In this document: positions 24,701-39,700 of the stretch, in pieces
Layout of the letters: each line of letters begins with the position of its first letter
Numbering within the stretch: the stretch's first letter is position 1
NCBI GenBank assembly: GCA_036852015.1
Contig: JAANDG010000094.1
Coordinates: forward strand, 275,487 to 339,486
Reading direction: 5' to 3'
DNA from: Pelodera strongyloides
Taxonomy: Eukaryota; Nematoda; Chromadorea; Rhabditida; Rhabditidae
DNA: 64,000 nucleotides
Translations under genes and position numbers: made by a program
Notes under the pieces: model-generated
Databases searched by the model: none
Told to the model about the DNA's origin: nothing
What the model saw: the letters and a program-made list of their open reading frames with translations, nothing else

Positions 24701-27700
24701 AAGGAGTCTAAATTAATCTTACCAAGGACAGGGTCGAGATCGTCTTATTCCCACATTAGCATAACTGCATAACCATTACTCTATTGATAAAACCCAAATA
24801 CACGCGCATACACATTAAATTCACCTTGCCAAGAAGAGTGCCGATAGAACCTCGTCCCTCGACTTCTGTCCAAGTGCTCGGATAATCTGCTTGGAAGCCT
24901 GTTCCATTCCCATTGTATCATCGTCGTCATTTGTATCAGAAGTTGACTTTCCAGAGATACCTGAAGAGAAATATGTTTTATGGTTTATGACATGTAAATC
25001 ACCATAGACCCGATCCCGTGAATCAACAGTTCTTCGGATCTATAAAAAAGCATTCTGGAATAAACATTCTTAAAATAAACTTGGGATTTGTCAATTCATG
25101 TTTCATCACCCTTGTCTTTAATTAAAACACACGGGCTAACTTAAACGAGCTTAACTATAAAAGTTATTAAACTTTTATCATCTGTGTAATTATTAATACA
25201 TCCATAAAATAGAAAACCAACCAGAAACATTGAACAAAAAGTCTCCAACAAGAGTAACAGCAGCATGTCGAATTCTCCAATTCTCATCAAAGAGCGCGCG
25301 CTGAAGTTCGGGAAGCAAAAGCCTTCTAGCATGCGAGCAGTACTGCGCAATCAGACGTTGTCCAGCCTTCAGTGCTGTAGCACGAACTTGTCTGAAAAGA
25401 GAAAAAAACCGTGAAAACAAAATGTTTCCTACTACTTACTTGACCAGATAACAGATAACACTGCTAAGAAGTGCTTCGAGCTCTTTTAGCAAGCTTTACC
25501 AATATTGATCCAGTTAAAAGACCAGCTATAAACCAAGAAAGAAGCATATTTCATGTGCATTATTCTCTTTACGATACAACGAGGTATATATAATTTCATG
25601 CACACTAATAAACTACCGTAGTACCTAGCCTAGCACCGTCTCCTCCCCCCTCCCAACAAACTACAGTAACCTCCAAACGACTCACTCGTGCTCAACAGCC
25701 AGCGACTTGAGGATAGGCGGGATGACCTGGGGCAAGTAGGGGGCGAACTTCTCTCCAAACACCATCGGCAAGTAAATGTACATGTTGAGGTAGCCGTCGC
25801 GGGTCTCGAATGAAACCTGAAGACAAAGTTTAATATTTTGTTTTAATCCTGTAAGACCCACTACCATAAACGAGTTGAAAGGAAAGTGTACAACAAAACT
25901 TCAGCTAGATGTAAAGAAACCCGAAACATAAAAAAGTACTAAAATGACAATGCCGACACGGTGTTGGCCATCCGCAGTTTCAGGAGAAGAGGCTAGTTTT
26001 CAACATTGCAAAAGAAAACTAAAAACCAGTTCTTTTCATGACAAACTACACTTAAAGCGAATGTCAAGCCTGATTCACAGATATTCTATAACACGCTGTC
26101 ACAGCTACCGTAGTTTACACAATTTCTTTTTCTTTGCTGACTTAAACAAATTTCTCTCGCGCCCTCCTCTTTTTCTTTGCTGTCTAACAGCAAACGGTCC
26201 TGCGGCAGAGAATAGTTGTTCTGATTTTGTCCAAATGACCAGAATCCCATATTGAAGGAGTTTTTTGGAGGGGTTTGAAATTGTTTTTCTTCTTATATGA
26301 AAGTTTTTGTTTATTTTTATTTTCACTTTCCTTACCTTCAAAACATAAGCTTTCTTTTGAGCCCAACACGAAAAACCGGCTTGACATTCCCTTTAAACGT
26401 AAAAATCCTGAAACTCCCACCTCAGTGCTCTCAGTAGTGGCAATGATCTCAGGGATGACAAAGTCAATCTGTTCAGGGCCCATTCCGACCAACACCTCCG
26501 CCAGACCTTGCGCAGCTCCGGAACGATCAACCATTGCAGTCGACACCTGAGATAATAGTTATTTTATATACACAATATATAAATGCTACACCCGAAACTA
26601 CGCCTCGAATCTTAAACAGATTTTTTGTGCTAGCTATATACCTACAAATATGCAATATCAATGCCGCATTTCTTCTACTTGTAGTCAATGTCATGTAAAT
26701 GTCCAGCTTTACTGTACTGTAGTTTCACTGTTAGTAACCTACGAGGTTAGAAAACCTATCAAACACGGTAAAACAAATATCTTGGTGAAAACCAACGAGC
26801 AACTCCTTGAGCCATGGGATAAGTTCTGCTCGCAGTCGTTCATTTGTAGCGCCCTGTGACTTGCTGATAATACCACCGAGGGCCTGGAAAAATATTTTGC
26901 ATTTAACTACTTACAATTACTTTGTTTTGGAAATATCAGAAATTAGCAAAGCCAATGGAGCACCCATCCTAGTTACATATGCAAAACACACAAGGCTAGG
27001 TAAACTACAAACTACAAAGTATAAAAATTCACCTTGGAAGCAACCGAACGAATCTCGGGAACAGGATCCGTCAGTGATCGCTTCACACCTGGCACAAGCT
27101 GTGGCAGGTAGGGTTCCATATCCTGAAAGCTTGGTGATATACTTATGGAATATTCGCCAATATAATCACCAAGCCACCATTGAACAACAACATATACGCG
27201 TTACGCAGTCACCTGACGGCTGAAACGTGGACTTGTGCCAAATTGAGTTGACAACAACCAACCAACTGTCATTGTAAATGTTAGCCGCATGCTGCGGATT
27301 CATAATTAGCTACTACTATAATCTGTATAATCATCTTACGTACGGCCCTTTCAGTTGGCAAACAACTAAAAAAATGCACCACAGTACAACAACAAAAAAC
27401 TTACCTTCGGGTCCGTCAAATTATACATATTCGAGATGATCTGCGCAGCGTGTTGTCTGGTCTCTGCATTCTTTTCTTCGAAAGCTCTCCTCAGCACGGG
27501 CATAATCAGGGCGAGTGATGGGGCGTCGATGTAGTGAATGAACTAAATATACAAGTAAATCAGTACTCAGTACAAACTACAAAGTACAATTAGCCAAAAC
27601 TATTGAACCATTGAACGTGAAAACTCCCAATAATGCTTATTGTTAGGCAGTTTTTTTCTTGGAAATCCTGATGCGCCTTTGTCACTTTCCCACCAAAAAT

Positions 27701-30700
27701 CTACCCGACCGAGAACGAATCAATGAATACATACAAAAGTGGGTCGCGAATATAACCGCACAAGAAATGTCAAATAATTGAAATAATCAATGTTAACAAC
27801 ATCCCAAGATATAGGTGGAGCTATGCCAAACTACCATATAGTACCGTAGCTGCTGCAAAGAAAAGGAATTCCATACCTTCGTGTTCAGCACAGCGCGAAG
27901 AGCCGAATCAGTCTCAAAGGCCGGATTGGTCAATCCCTTCATAATCTGTGGTACGATACCCATAATCTCGGGGTTTCGAATAACCTTGGCGATTTCTTTC
28001 AACGCCTTTTCTCCAGACGATTGAACCTATAATACAAAATCATATTACAAATTTACACCAACGGCGTGATTACTTATATACTTATATAAAAACTAGTCGT
28101 ATGTAAACACTAGAGTGATTAGAGTGAATCACCAAGAATACATTTTTCCTGAACTCGGTTATCAAAACTCCTTGACAAAAAACAAGTGTAAAACAGCCAG
28201 TTGCTTGTGAGTGCACTATCAAAGTCTAACCTAACATTATACATTATTATTATGATCGCGTTAAACCTTAAACGAGATTAGTCTACGCTAATTTCAAGTA
28301 CATGAGATAAAGCAATGTCAAACCTTGAGACTCGAATCATAAATAAGGTCGATGAGCTTGGGAACGGCCAGCGGTAGACAAGTCGACAGTTGAGTGGGCG
28401 CACAATGTGCCATTCTTCCCAAAAGTTCGCCAGCAGCGCACTTGGTTTTCGAGGACGAACCACCCAGGGCTTCTAGCAACGCGGGCATCACAAGCTGAAA
28501 CCAAGAGCATAGGTGAGCACTGTAGTATACTGTGGCATAATCAATATTGTAGTAGGCGGAAACTTGGCATACAGCTGACTGCTTGGTGCTCAATTAACTG
28601 CATATGGTAAATTTTTTTATAGCAACCGATTCAACTACTGTTCTCTTTTCCTAGTAAAGCAGGATGAAACCCCTTACCATTCAAGGACTCTTTTCCACGA
28701 TAAAATTAACTACAGGAGCATTTCATTTACAGACAAATCTTCAAACAAAATTGAATATATTTAATCATTAATGTTACAACCTTCTACAAGTAAAGAACAA
28801 AAACCTAGTCAACAACGGCTCACCCTAGTTCCATAAGGTGTCAACGACGCCATCATAGCTTTGGCAGTATCTCTGGCCGCTTCCTGCACCTGGTTGGTGG
28901 AGTCGCCGAAGCAAACAAGGAGTGAGGGGATCATCTTGATCATGAACGGCTCGAAAAGCCGACCCACCGAGCTACAATGAAACTGTGTACATACACATAC
29001 AACAAACAAAAGTGATCAAAACACGATAAGAATATACTTTAAGCATACGCCGATAAGCGGCTCTGATTACAAGGCTGGTAGGTAAATGATCAACAAAATG
29101 CAGTTCAGGTTCGTCTAAATTATACTGATCACGCATCTAGAATCCCGAAAGCGATTGGTTAAGGCGCGTTCGAGATGGGCGGAAAAAACGGAAGAACATG
29201 ATACTTTTCCGTGTATAGAATGTGCAAAATGAGAGACACAGGCACACGTTTTTCGTTTTCCGTCTACCTCGAACGCGTCTTGACAACTAAACAACTAACT
29301 GTAACTGAAGACAGAACAAACACGCAGAACCTTAGACATAAGACATAACCCCACGTACTTGCAAAGAATCTCCAGTGCCAGGAGCGCTCCTTCCCTATGC
29401 TTAGGTTCAGTGCTCTCCAGATTGTCCGAGATAAACTTGAGTAGGTTGAACTCCACAAGCGACAACATTCCAAGGCCTTTCACAACACCGGCCAGACCTG
29501 AAAGAGAAAGGTAACACATCAAAGAAAAACATTAGAACACTCACCTTTCCGTCTTTGTCTGAACAATTTGTCATCTGGAACTCGTCGCCTACTGCTCAGG
29601 ACAATTTGTCATCTGGAACTCGTCGCCTACTGCTCAGGACCTCTGCGGAACATCGGAACATGTCATAAGCAACCATTCAAACTGTATTTTTACCCCTGAA
29701 TAAAGTTAAAGGTGCACGCTCTTGAAGCGTAAAAGAATTTAAAAAAAAAGCAAGTTAGCAGCCTCCATTGCACAATAGATCGACACACAGTCGTTTCCCT
29801 TTTCGAGGCTATATCCTATACCTACTAGCAAAGCAAAGACTACTACAAATTCAAATTTCTCCAAAAATCCAAATCTCCAGACTCCAGCAGAGAATACAGT
29901 CTCTTTGTGGCCCTAGAGGTCATTACCTTAAAAATTGTCAAAACTCCTAAACCACGAAGAGACTCAAAACCAACCATAAGCTGCTCCACGTCTCTCTCCA
30001 TAGTTCGATCCATTCAATAGCAAATGTTGTAATTTGGCCACCAGATCATCAATACCCTCCTTGATGCCGGGCACCAAAGGTGGGAGGCACCGTGAGACAG
30101 CTTCTTGCACCTAAATATAATTACTTTTTGTTTTGTAAAGCGCTGGCGCGTGGAAGAAATGCTTTTTGAATATTTTAACGTGAAGGGGATGTGTAAATTG
30201 TGCTCATCAGGCGGGTTTAGCACCCAATTGGCCAAAAGAACTGTGTTTCAAATTAGCATCAATGGTAACAGCTCTTTTCATCTGGTATGTACTCTCCTTT
30301 CGCATTTTTCCTTTAGCTTCTCTTTTTTAACCTCAGAACTATACACTAACAACATCGACATCCAAGCAAGTTTAAGGCAGGAGCAAAACCACTACATGCA
30401 GAATCCATTTCAGAATACCTTGAAACACCTCGCTTTTCGCGAAATATTGCTTTTTGAAAGACATCAGAATTCTTACGTATTTATGCTAATTTGCTCGAAT
30501 TTAGCTCGATTTTTATCCTAATTTATGCTCATTTGCATAAGCTGCATAAGGATGTTGGTCTACTCGATGTGTTTCAAAAATCGGCCGGTATTTAGCTTTA
30601 ATCAAGAAACCAAAAAGAACTCACGGCTTGCGAGGGAGTAGACAGCGACTCGATTAGTCGAGCAACAATCGAACGGATCTAAAAAGGGACAAATCAACAT

Positions 30701-33700
30701 CAACAAATACAAGCTTCCAAATACGGTATTGGTTCCCGCATAAAATGTACATACATTTGAAACTAGAACGAATGGAGACGTCGCAAAGCGAAAGTAGACT
30801 GGGTTCTAGGTCGAATTCGATGTGATACATCTTGTTTTTAAATTTCAATTAAGCGCATGGAAACCATTAAAATCAATAGTGCAATTACGAATTGCTCTGT
30901 TGATTCTGTATTCTGTCTTAAAGAACTAATGAAAATGAATACTAATATACTATGAATTCCACAGTTACCTTAGCTGGTTTTCCTGAACAACTTGTAAATA
31001 AAAGAAAATAAATAATAACAAAAACCAACCTTTTCACTCTTCGGGTCCAAATACTGGGCAAGCGTTCCGATCAAAACAATCAGCCCCTGTCGCTGGTTGT
31101 CAAACGTCTGTAATGAAAAAAAAGGTTTCCAAAACATACCTATTCATAAATGTAACATTCTCTGGCAGCAATTACGCGTGACTACGGTAGCGCGCAGCCT
31201 CCTGGGCCTGGAGTGCAACTCTGCGACTATTCTGTATTATAAAATGCGGTTTTCAGCGAAATATTTTAAACAACTCTTTCAGGAACAAAATCCAACCCCA
31301 ACCCCCACTGCGAACCATTTTAGAGTATTCACGTTAGGCTTTCGCGCATTAGTATCATCCACGTTATCGCAGTTTCCCATAGTGGAATTTTACATACAGT
31401 AAGAAATAAACCTGCAGCGTTTTGTGCATACACCTAATGTAAAACTGCTCGAAAATGGAAAAGTGAACTTGGATAGGACTTTCGCGGCGAATTCGCGCGA
31501 AAGTGTAACATAAATACTCTACTGCATAAGTATACAATGCGAAAACGAGCTGATAAAACCATAAAAAGGTGAGACGTGATACTACAGACTACTCTAAAGA
31601 GGATCACACGTAAACCCGAAAGGTCTAACCCTCGTCGACGGTGTCTCGGCCAAGAGCTTCTCAAACACGGGCAGCACTCTTGGAGTGATGGTGGCTCCTT
31701 GGAGGGAGATCACCTCCAGGGCGGCCGTAATCATCGACGAGCGACACGTTGGATCACGGTCACTGAGTCCCTGAACATATATTATTATATTATATTATAT
31801 TATTGTATATTGTTATATTATATTATGTTATTATATCATACTATATCATCGTAAAACTCGTAGATCCTTAGATGAAAAAGGGACACTAGGTGCACCTAGT
31901 TTTCACCACCCGTTCCTAGCGAAGGACTTTACCACCATTTTACTGACAAATTACATGATCACAAATTTCATTCATTCATAGGACACCAACCTTGGGCACC
32001 ACAACATGCAGCAGTTGTTCTGCTTGCTTTTCATCTGCAAAAGATGCAATGCTGGCGAATGCAGCCGCGATCTGCAAATAAATGTTCGCTGATAAGAATA
32101 TCAACATACTCAAAATCAATTTTCAAACTATGGTTCCCCGCGAAGAGTAGACGAAAACCGATTACTCTCTCCACAGAAAACAACCAGCTCTTGACTTCTC
32201 GTGGAAATGTCACTTTGGACTCGTCTTTTCGATTCAACCTCATTATCATTTTCTTAGAATTTCAATGTATGGCGATAGGTGATAGGTCAAACAGTCAAAC
32301 CTCTCTCAGGTATTGTAGGTAGGGTAGGTACAATATCGGTTTCTTGAAATCCAGTGGCTGTATGCACGAACGCGCGGGGAAGCTCCCAGCCTCCCAGTGG
32401 GAGGTGAGAGAAAGAGAGGGATCACACGCATCAGAGACACACAGAGACAAATTCTCCCACCCTGGGAGGTTCCCGCTCCGCTGTTCGTGCATACGGCCAC
32501 AGAAGGGAGACTGGGGACACAGTATTAGAAGTCCGAACAATTTCAATTACAACAACTTAAAATTATAACTCACTCCACTTCTCCTCGGTGTCTCATCAAC
32601 AGCTTCCTGGATCATACGGCCCATTTCGTCAAAAACAGCGCCCTTCACATCATAGAGTTCATCATAGTGCTGAAACAAAATATGTTTAAATTCTCGTTTT
32701 ATGGCTAACTTCCTTGTGAAATAAACTGTTCAGATATAAAAAAGGCTCGCTAAAGCAGACACGTTCCTGCACAAGTTAAAGAAAAAAAACAATGTAATTC
32801 AAAAATCAGAGCACGCTTTCAAAAGCCGCCAACACATTTAGAACTTCAAACACCCTTACCTTCTGCAACAAATCCAACGCCTTCACAATATCATCGGGGA
32901 ACTCGTCCACATAGGCAGCCAGCGACGGAGCCGCGGTAAGGCGCGCAATAGGCACCGAAGAGGCACACTCATCTGGAAATATCACAGTTAAATAACTTTG
33001 TTACTAACCTGGAGATTCATGCTGCTGCTGCAGCTTAACTTTAAGTCATTTGTCAACATCACTTTTCATCGGCATATTTCTGATACACTGTATAAAACGG
33101 GAACTCTCAATTCATGGTCAGCTAGACACCACTAACAGTATACTACTAGTGGTGATGCTATTATTATCTTTACTTACTACTTCGACTTATTACACTGTTG
33201 AATGTTTCATCGTCTTTTACCTCGCACTCTTTCTAGGGGTCTAATAAACATTGTATTCCAAAAATAACACAATGTTGCAGGCACCCTACAAGAGCTGAGC
33301 GTTCATTCATTCTCAGTTTGCAACCACGCATGGTATCCCTCACTTACCAATAAAAAGGGGAAGCATGAACTGCTTGAGATGAAGAACACTGGCCAACCAC
33401 AAGTCTGAAGCACTGGAGGCCACGGACTCGACCGGGTCGAAACGAGCGGTGAACAATCGCACCTGCAGATGCAGAGGAAAATCATATATTTGCCACTATA
33501 CATGAAACAAATTCACAGATCTACACTATCCTATATACTTCTTTCCACGTTCCCAAAAAAGACAATTTCAACATAATCTAAAAATCGTATGTATAGGATA
33601 GGTCCTAATATTCAAACAAATACAACTACACACATTCACAACAAGACTCAAATTCCTACACAACAATTCCCATATAGCCACACATAAAGCATGGTTAACT

Positions 33701-36700
33701 GCCCACCAGAACACGCTAAACATGGGCACGTCATCAGTCCTCCTGATAAGCAAAAGCAACCCCATTTCTTTCGAAATAAACAAAAACGTACCAAAGTATG
33801 GGCGGCAAATGGAGTGTCGTGGTGCGCAATCACCAGACGAGGGATAAACTGATGCGCGCTCAACACCTAAAAAAAGACAATATAAGACAGATAATCAGAG
33901 GAGAATACAACTCCGATGTGTGTCTCCAGTCCTGAAATACATGATCCAAGCAGTTCACGACTTTTTTTCAGCGTTAAAGTATTGCTTTTGTTTCAGGGAC
34001 AGTAATGGCGATTGAGCCCCACATTGCTTCCAAGGTACTCTACTGAGAAGGCCAAAGGCTTGCTCCGCAGGGGCAGGGCCCCAGGCCCCCATAGCCACTA
34101 ACCATAGTATACACTTACTGGCCAACTTCCCGACGACACCACCCCCAAATTTACATACGGCATACGTTTGCAGCGCTAAAAACAATACCACCGTTTAGAT
34201 CAGGTGCCATGTATCAGAAACGTACCATAAACATACATAATTTCGCGAAACAACCCAAGACTTCCCGACGAGATTTATGTCCTGCAGGGCCCCTGTGGTT
34301 TACCAGGAGTGAATACCGAATACAAAATTACTAACAATTACACTCACCTTCAACGCCGTATCCCTAATAAGGGCATTGTCCGATACGAGTGCACCGAGTA
34401 GGTTCTTCATCGTCCTCTGCACCTCATCACCAGTGTCGTTCGATTCGTTAACCAGATTTATAAGGCTGGTCAAAGCCTTGATAGCCGGATTGCGAAGCTC
34501 GTCGTCCTCAAATTAAAATATATATAACTATTAAAAATATATAATTACTTTATTTAAAAAAGCAGATGATTACGCAAGATCATCAAAAATACCCTGCAAT
34601 TTTTCACGTTTGACTAGTATGTGATTTTTGTGTGCTAACGTGTGAAAGCAGAATATAGCAACCAACGTTTCAATTTTCAATATAAAAAAAAATAAAATAA
34701 GGCAGTGTTTTGGAAAAAGAAAAATGTGTTTCCACAAAAAGTCACTCACATCCTCCTTTGCAATAAATGACAACAGCAATGATGTGTAGTCAGCAAGTGG
34801 GAGTTGCAGAACCGAGTTATCCTAAAAGAAAAGAAAACTTGCAGTACAGCCAGTGAAAAATGAACACAAATATCGCTCGTGAGCAAAACCAAGCCGTCCC
34901 TATAAAGAAAAACTAAGCTCCGTAAATTGTACATATGGTAAGATTAGCAAACTATGCAAAAAACTACCGCGACATCTGCGCAAGGATGACATGCAAATCT
35001 ACACACACAAGCTACCGTAAGGAGAACCCACCAAAACATTACTTACAGTATTCTATTCCATAGAAAGACGAGAAAGTCCAAAAGGACCTACCCTCAAAAA
35101 CTTGGGATGAATCGCATTGGCAAGGAATGTGATAGCTGATTGGGTGATTCCATCAAAGTGATTGTCGAGAAGCACAGACTTGAGCAGGGGCAACAAGAAG
35201 AGCACCTCACTAGCTCCGACCATGTCCTCGTAGAGCAGGTCATCCTAAAAGGTAATGTTTATAAGCTCTGGCAACGTTATTCTAAAATTACGGTAATGTT
35301 TCCCGGCACCTCATCCTACTCTACAGCATTACACACAACTACCGGGTACCGGATCTTGTCGGGTGCATACCGTACTGCCGTGGAAAAAAACAATCAACTT
35401 CACACAAGAAATTTAGGAACCTGTCAACTAACAAATAGATCTGCATTCGTCAATTGTTGTTTCCAAATTTTCTTCTATTGACAATTCATACGAACACTAG
35501 AGGATCGAACCTGTAAGTGCAGTCTAAACCACTCACTAGACCAATTGACGGAAACAAAACCACTCACATCCTCATCATCTCCGGCATCAATGACAAAGGC
35601 TCGTTCCGACAAAAAGTTGAAAGTTCTCTTGAGGGCATCTGCCAGATTCTCCGCACTCCAGACGGCATCCTTCCACTTGGAACCGTAGAGACGCATAGTG
35701 CAATGGCCCACGAGTTCGTCTGAAAAGGAACAAGAAATGCCTATAACTGCCTAGTCGTAGGGTACAATGCCCCACAAAATCGTCTGTACGTCAAAGGAAA
35801 CCATTGAAACAACAATTCAATGAAAACACCGTGTTTCATACACAATGTAAAACCACTGCCATGGTTTAAACAGTCGATAAGTCCTTACAAGTCGGATAGG
35901 AATCTAACCACGTAAATACTTCCTTTACAAGGACAAACTCACGCAAATAGTTGTCCGTGGGTGGGAACGCAGCTGTTCTGTATTGCAGGAGTAGTTGAGC
36001 AGCCTCCCCACATACAAGAGACGATTTTGTGAGTGGAAGGCATCGTTGGAACAACAAATGGGCACGAGTGAAGGAACCCTACAAGAAACAAATAATTACA
36101 ATTAAAGCCAAATACCAGCCGATTTTTGAAACGCATCGTGGACAGCTGAATTCTTACGTATTTATGCAATATTGCTCGAATTAGCTCCATTTTTTCCATT
36201 TACATTAATTTGAATAAGCTGCATAAGAATGCTGGAGTACTCGATGTGTTTCAAAAACGGGTCCGTATTTCGCTTTAAGTAATCAATATAAATTAGCCAG
36301 AAACGATGGCCATATTGGCCAGATACGCCAAAAGAGAAACAACCCTTTGTTTCCACTTCATACAAAGTTGAGAAGCAGTATTCTAGGGGGTAACGTCTAG
36401 CACATATTTTATGATATTTATACAAATTTACCCATATAGACACCTGCATAAACCCAGTGTAAACAACCCAACAAGCAATCAATTAGGCGTACACGAGTAA
36501 AGTATTGAACAATGTAAAAACATAACATATCAGATATCAATGTTATGCGTAGAGAAGGGAAATCCGGAAATCAAAACAAACAAACATACAAACAAACAAA
36601 CAAATAAACAAACTCACGTGCGGATCTGCGTTCACCATAGCCTTGGCCTCATCCAAAGCTTTTGCCGCACGATTGTACACATCGACAAGACTTGAGCGGA

Positions 36701-39700
36701 TTTCCTAAAAGGACAGAATAAAAAATCACTAAATCTCAATCAACCGATCAATGAACCAATCACTCAATAAGCCTTTTAACCAGACACTTAATGTAAGTCA
36801 TTATTCAAATATCAAGATTCAATAATCGGTTAATCACCAACCTTCTCCTTATCCAGCTCTTTCTCCATGGCCTGCTTCTGTTTGGTGGTGAGCTTGCCTT
36901 CAGCACGGGCTTTTGCGGCAAGTTCACGGCGAAGTTGCATCTGAAAAAATACTGTATTGTGGAAATTGTAGTAAGAATAAGAATTAAGAATAAAAGGAAC
37001 ACTACGCTGTTCTAACTGAATAAAACTTTATTAACACATTCAATAATCGAACGCAGACCTAAGCACTGTGGAGAATCCAGTGAAATTCTTATTTATCTTA
37101 ATAATAATTACACAGAAGTATGAAGTATGGCACAATGTTTCAGGCGAGTGATATAACATTTGCCCGTGAACCGAAAATGCTACACAACTCAATTTTTATG
37201 AAATTGTTGTAAAAGTAAAGTGGTTGCACTAACCTCGGTCAATTGCTCCTTGTACGAATAGGCCTTATTTTCCTTTTTGCGGGGCATGCCCTCAGCTTCA
37301 TCGCTAAAACACGAGACAAATGATTATCCAAAAGTTTGTGCAAATTACGTACAGCATAACTTCACAAATAAAACTAAAAACATCACAGCCTCATAAATTC
37401 AAACATAGAAAACTACGTGATAATCAGGCATACACCACAAAATTCTTCAACGTCGTTTCTTTTCTCCTACAGCAATTATACGCAACTTTACAACAAATAT
37501 GATGCAAAAAATAAATAATAACAAATAGGTATGAAAGCGCGAAACAATCCCTACGCCAATGCACAACTTGTGAAATAGGAAAAAAAAGCAAAAACTACCC
37601 ACACATCAAGCGCTTCCATGTTGTAAAGAGTACCTTCGGGCGTGCGGAAAATAGCCACCTCCTTGTCGGAAAGCTGAAAGAAAACCAATCAACATTGAAT
37701 TGTGCGAATAATCATTCATTTCCTATATTTGTGCTTGCTCCACAAACAGTCAGAAATGCAACACTGATTAGGCACAAAAATCATAAAGTAACAGTATTCG
37801 CAAGCAAATACTCAGTCCCTGAAGGATTTAAGAATCTCTAAGCCCACCCACCTTTGTATACTCCTCAGGTTGCAAAGCCTTCAATCCCTGTTCGACGTGT
37901 TTCCACAGCTCTTGGCGCACCGATTGCACATTCAGGGCAACGAGTGTGATCAGGGCATTGTCTCTGCAGAATACAAACATGAAAACAAGCCAAAGGGTCT
38001 AACATAACAAGCTTAGACAACAGCTTAGAGTATCAAGTATCAGCCACCGGAAATTGGTTGGTTGCCGCTTTGAATAGCATAAAACACCCCGGCAAAATGC
38101 GGACGACCGTCTCCCGGTCACCCTTCTGGTGTAGTGAATGGGAATCCCCCCCCCCCCCCCCCCGGAAAAATTGTCAAAGCCCAATCCGTAATGCATTATA
38201 TTCAAATTAGTCTAAATCAGCTCCCGCCGAAGTCGGCCAAAGGCATGTACACCTCCCCAAAAATTTGAGACGCGGACCTAATTAATTTATGCCCTGCCGC
38301 TTTGCTTACTCACCTGATATGTTTCTCCTTGCATCGAAGCACTCTGTCGATCACCTCGTCGCGGAACTTCTGCTCCTCTGTCCATGCGGCCTTGCCACTC
38401 GTCTGAAGACCGTGCATCCAGCGCAACCAAACGGCACCATCAACCTCCACTAAATTGGACAATACTGGTTTCTATCACACATTACAAATCAGTTGCAATC
38501 CTCACATGTGAAATGTCAATGTCTTATGACACGGTGACACCCTCACTTGTATCTCTTATTAACGCATACATTGCTCGACACTATCCAATGAAACTAGAGG
38601 CGGAGCAAGAACACAATCCTCTCCTTTCTCCTTCAAAACTAAAAATGTTTTTCATAAACAATGACACAGTTCCTAAACAATCGCAAAACTAAATCGAGCC
38701 ACAACTCGACACCAAAGAGCACCCAAAACATACCTAGCCTCGGAACCGACGCAATCAGCAGTGTGTGTACCGCCAAGCTCTCCAACTGAGGTCCGGCAGG
38801 GGTGAGTAGGGTGTTCACCGTCTCGACGAACCACTCCCCAGGCACGTGCCACTCACTATCGACAACGTGGCTGTGCGTCAGCTTGTGCACTGTCTAAAAT
38901 AGGTATACGGTACTTATAAAACTCGTCGGTCCATTAAAAAAAATATTATTTTAACATCATTTGTAATTTGCACGATCGTACGATGCTATCGAATCGCACC
39001 GCACCAAGAAAGACAGCCATCACATCCTACACTACCACTGATTTTGTGAGTCACTAGTCAATTTCTAGCAATACTATACTTTTAAAAAATGAACATTATT
39101 ACTAAACGCAGCAGGGTCAATTTCTTACACATCGATTGTATAGAATTAACATAGGAACAACGAAAAAGAAACTCATTCACGTCGGTCATAGACTATCACT
39201 ATCAAGCCAGAGCACAAACACCACGACCACGGGAGAACTACACACTCAGATTCAAACAGCCACAGCCCCAGATAAATTAGCATACTCAAACTCCGCAACC
39301 ACAAACCTGATCTATCCACCCATCCACAATATCCCTGTAGAGGGTCTCGGCCATGAACTCGGCGAAGTTGCTCTCCTCAACTGCCAAAACACGATTCAGC
39401 GCCACGTGTGCCCTCTTGCGCACCAAATGATTGGGGTAGAAGAGCAAGAGACCCAGGATACGGGTGCACATCAGTGGGTACTCCTAGAAATAACGAGTAT
39501 ATAATAACCACTATCGTAGTTACTGGAACCAGGTCATGCTTTCAAGCATTCAAGCTTTACAGTCGCAACCCTCAGTGTCCAATGAACCCTCAGTGAGGTG
39601 AACCATCACACAGTTAATTTACAGGAATTGCAACTATTTTTCGTGCACTCTGCATGCCATGCTTTCAAGATTTACAGTGTTCCCCACGAAAGAGTATCAT

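Larger units (their letters stand above)
15721..24960 (-). other. GCN1: GCN1 exons 50-71: RWD-binding region and C-terminal HEAT repeats
   Basis: Exons 5' to 3': 24825-24960, 24386-24479, 23884-24000, 23379-23477, 23060-23173, 22700-22809, 22333-22444, 21826-21876, 21524-21667, 20999-21070, 20479-20674, 20067-20193, 19814-19871, 19489-19588, 18865-18961, 18211-18351, 17942-18021, 17647-17729, 17262-17371, 16839-16986, 16311-16427, 15721-15852. They encode about residues 1824-2635. Landmarks: [68 protein letters not shown] and [20 protein letters not shown]; the last two fall where the GCN2 RWD-binding domain lies in human GCN1. The acidic stretch SDTNDDDDT (exon 50) replaces the human SEDDN linker. 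The C-terminus (SMQSIVAAP) differs from the human tail. Confidence 0.92.
25222..30110 (-). other. GCN1: GCN1 exons 39-49: eEF3-like HEAT block
   Basis: Exons 5' to 3': 29975-30110, 29350-29497, 28824-28971, 28324-28494, 27877-28026, 27405-27542, 27033-27122, 26797-26883, 26421-26546, 25686-25816, 25222-25391. They encode about residues 1326-1824 and are the best conserved part of the protein. Signature stretches are [95 protein letters not shown] and [18 protein letters not shown]. The family is known to share this block with elongation factor 3, where it contributes to ribosome association. The junction between exons 39 and 40 uses donor GTTGGT; the left edge of exon 39 is uncertain by one base. 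Confidence 0.93.
30625..37963 (-). other. GCN1: GCN1 exons 21-38: charged linker and central HEAT repeats
   Basis: Exons 5' to 3': 37852-37963, 37603-37673, 37234-37303, 36842-36940, 36618-36704, 35943-36078, 35568-35719, 35092-35244, 34750-34821, 34348-34506, 33792-33866, 33348-33462, 32860-32972, 32574-32669, 31991-32071, 31630-31770, 31030-31107, 30625-30678. They encode about residues 704-1325. Exons 21-25 carry the conserved [10 protein letters not shown] motif (human IMQTPAGELYD) and then a long Lys/Glu-rich helical stretch with [20 protein letters not shown], likely a coiled coil or extended helix. Exons 26-38 are HEAT-like helix pairs with lower similarity; exons 37-38 ([33 protein letters not shown]) match the lead-in to the eEF3-like region. 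Confidence 0.9.
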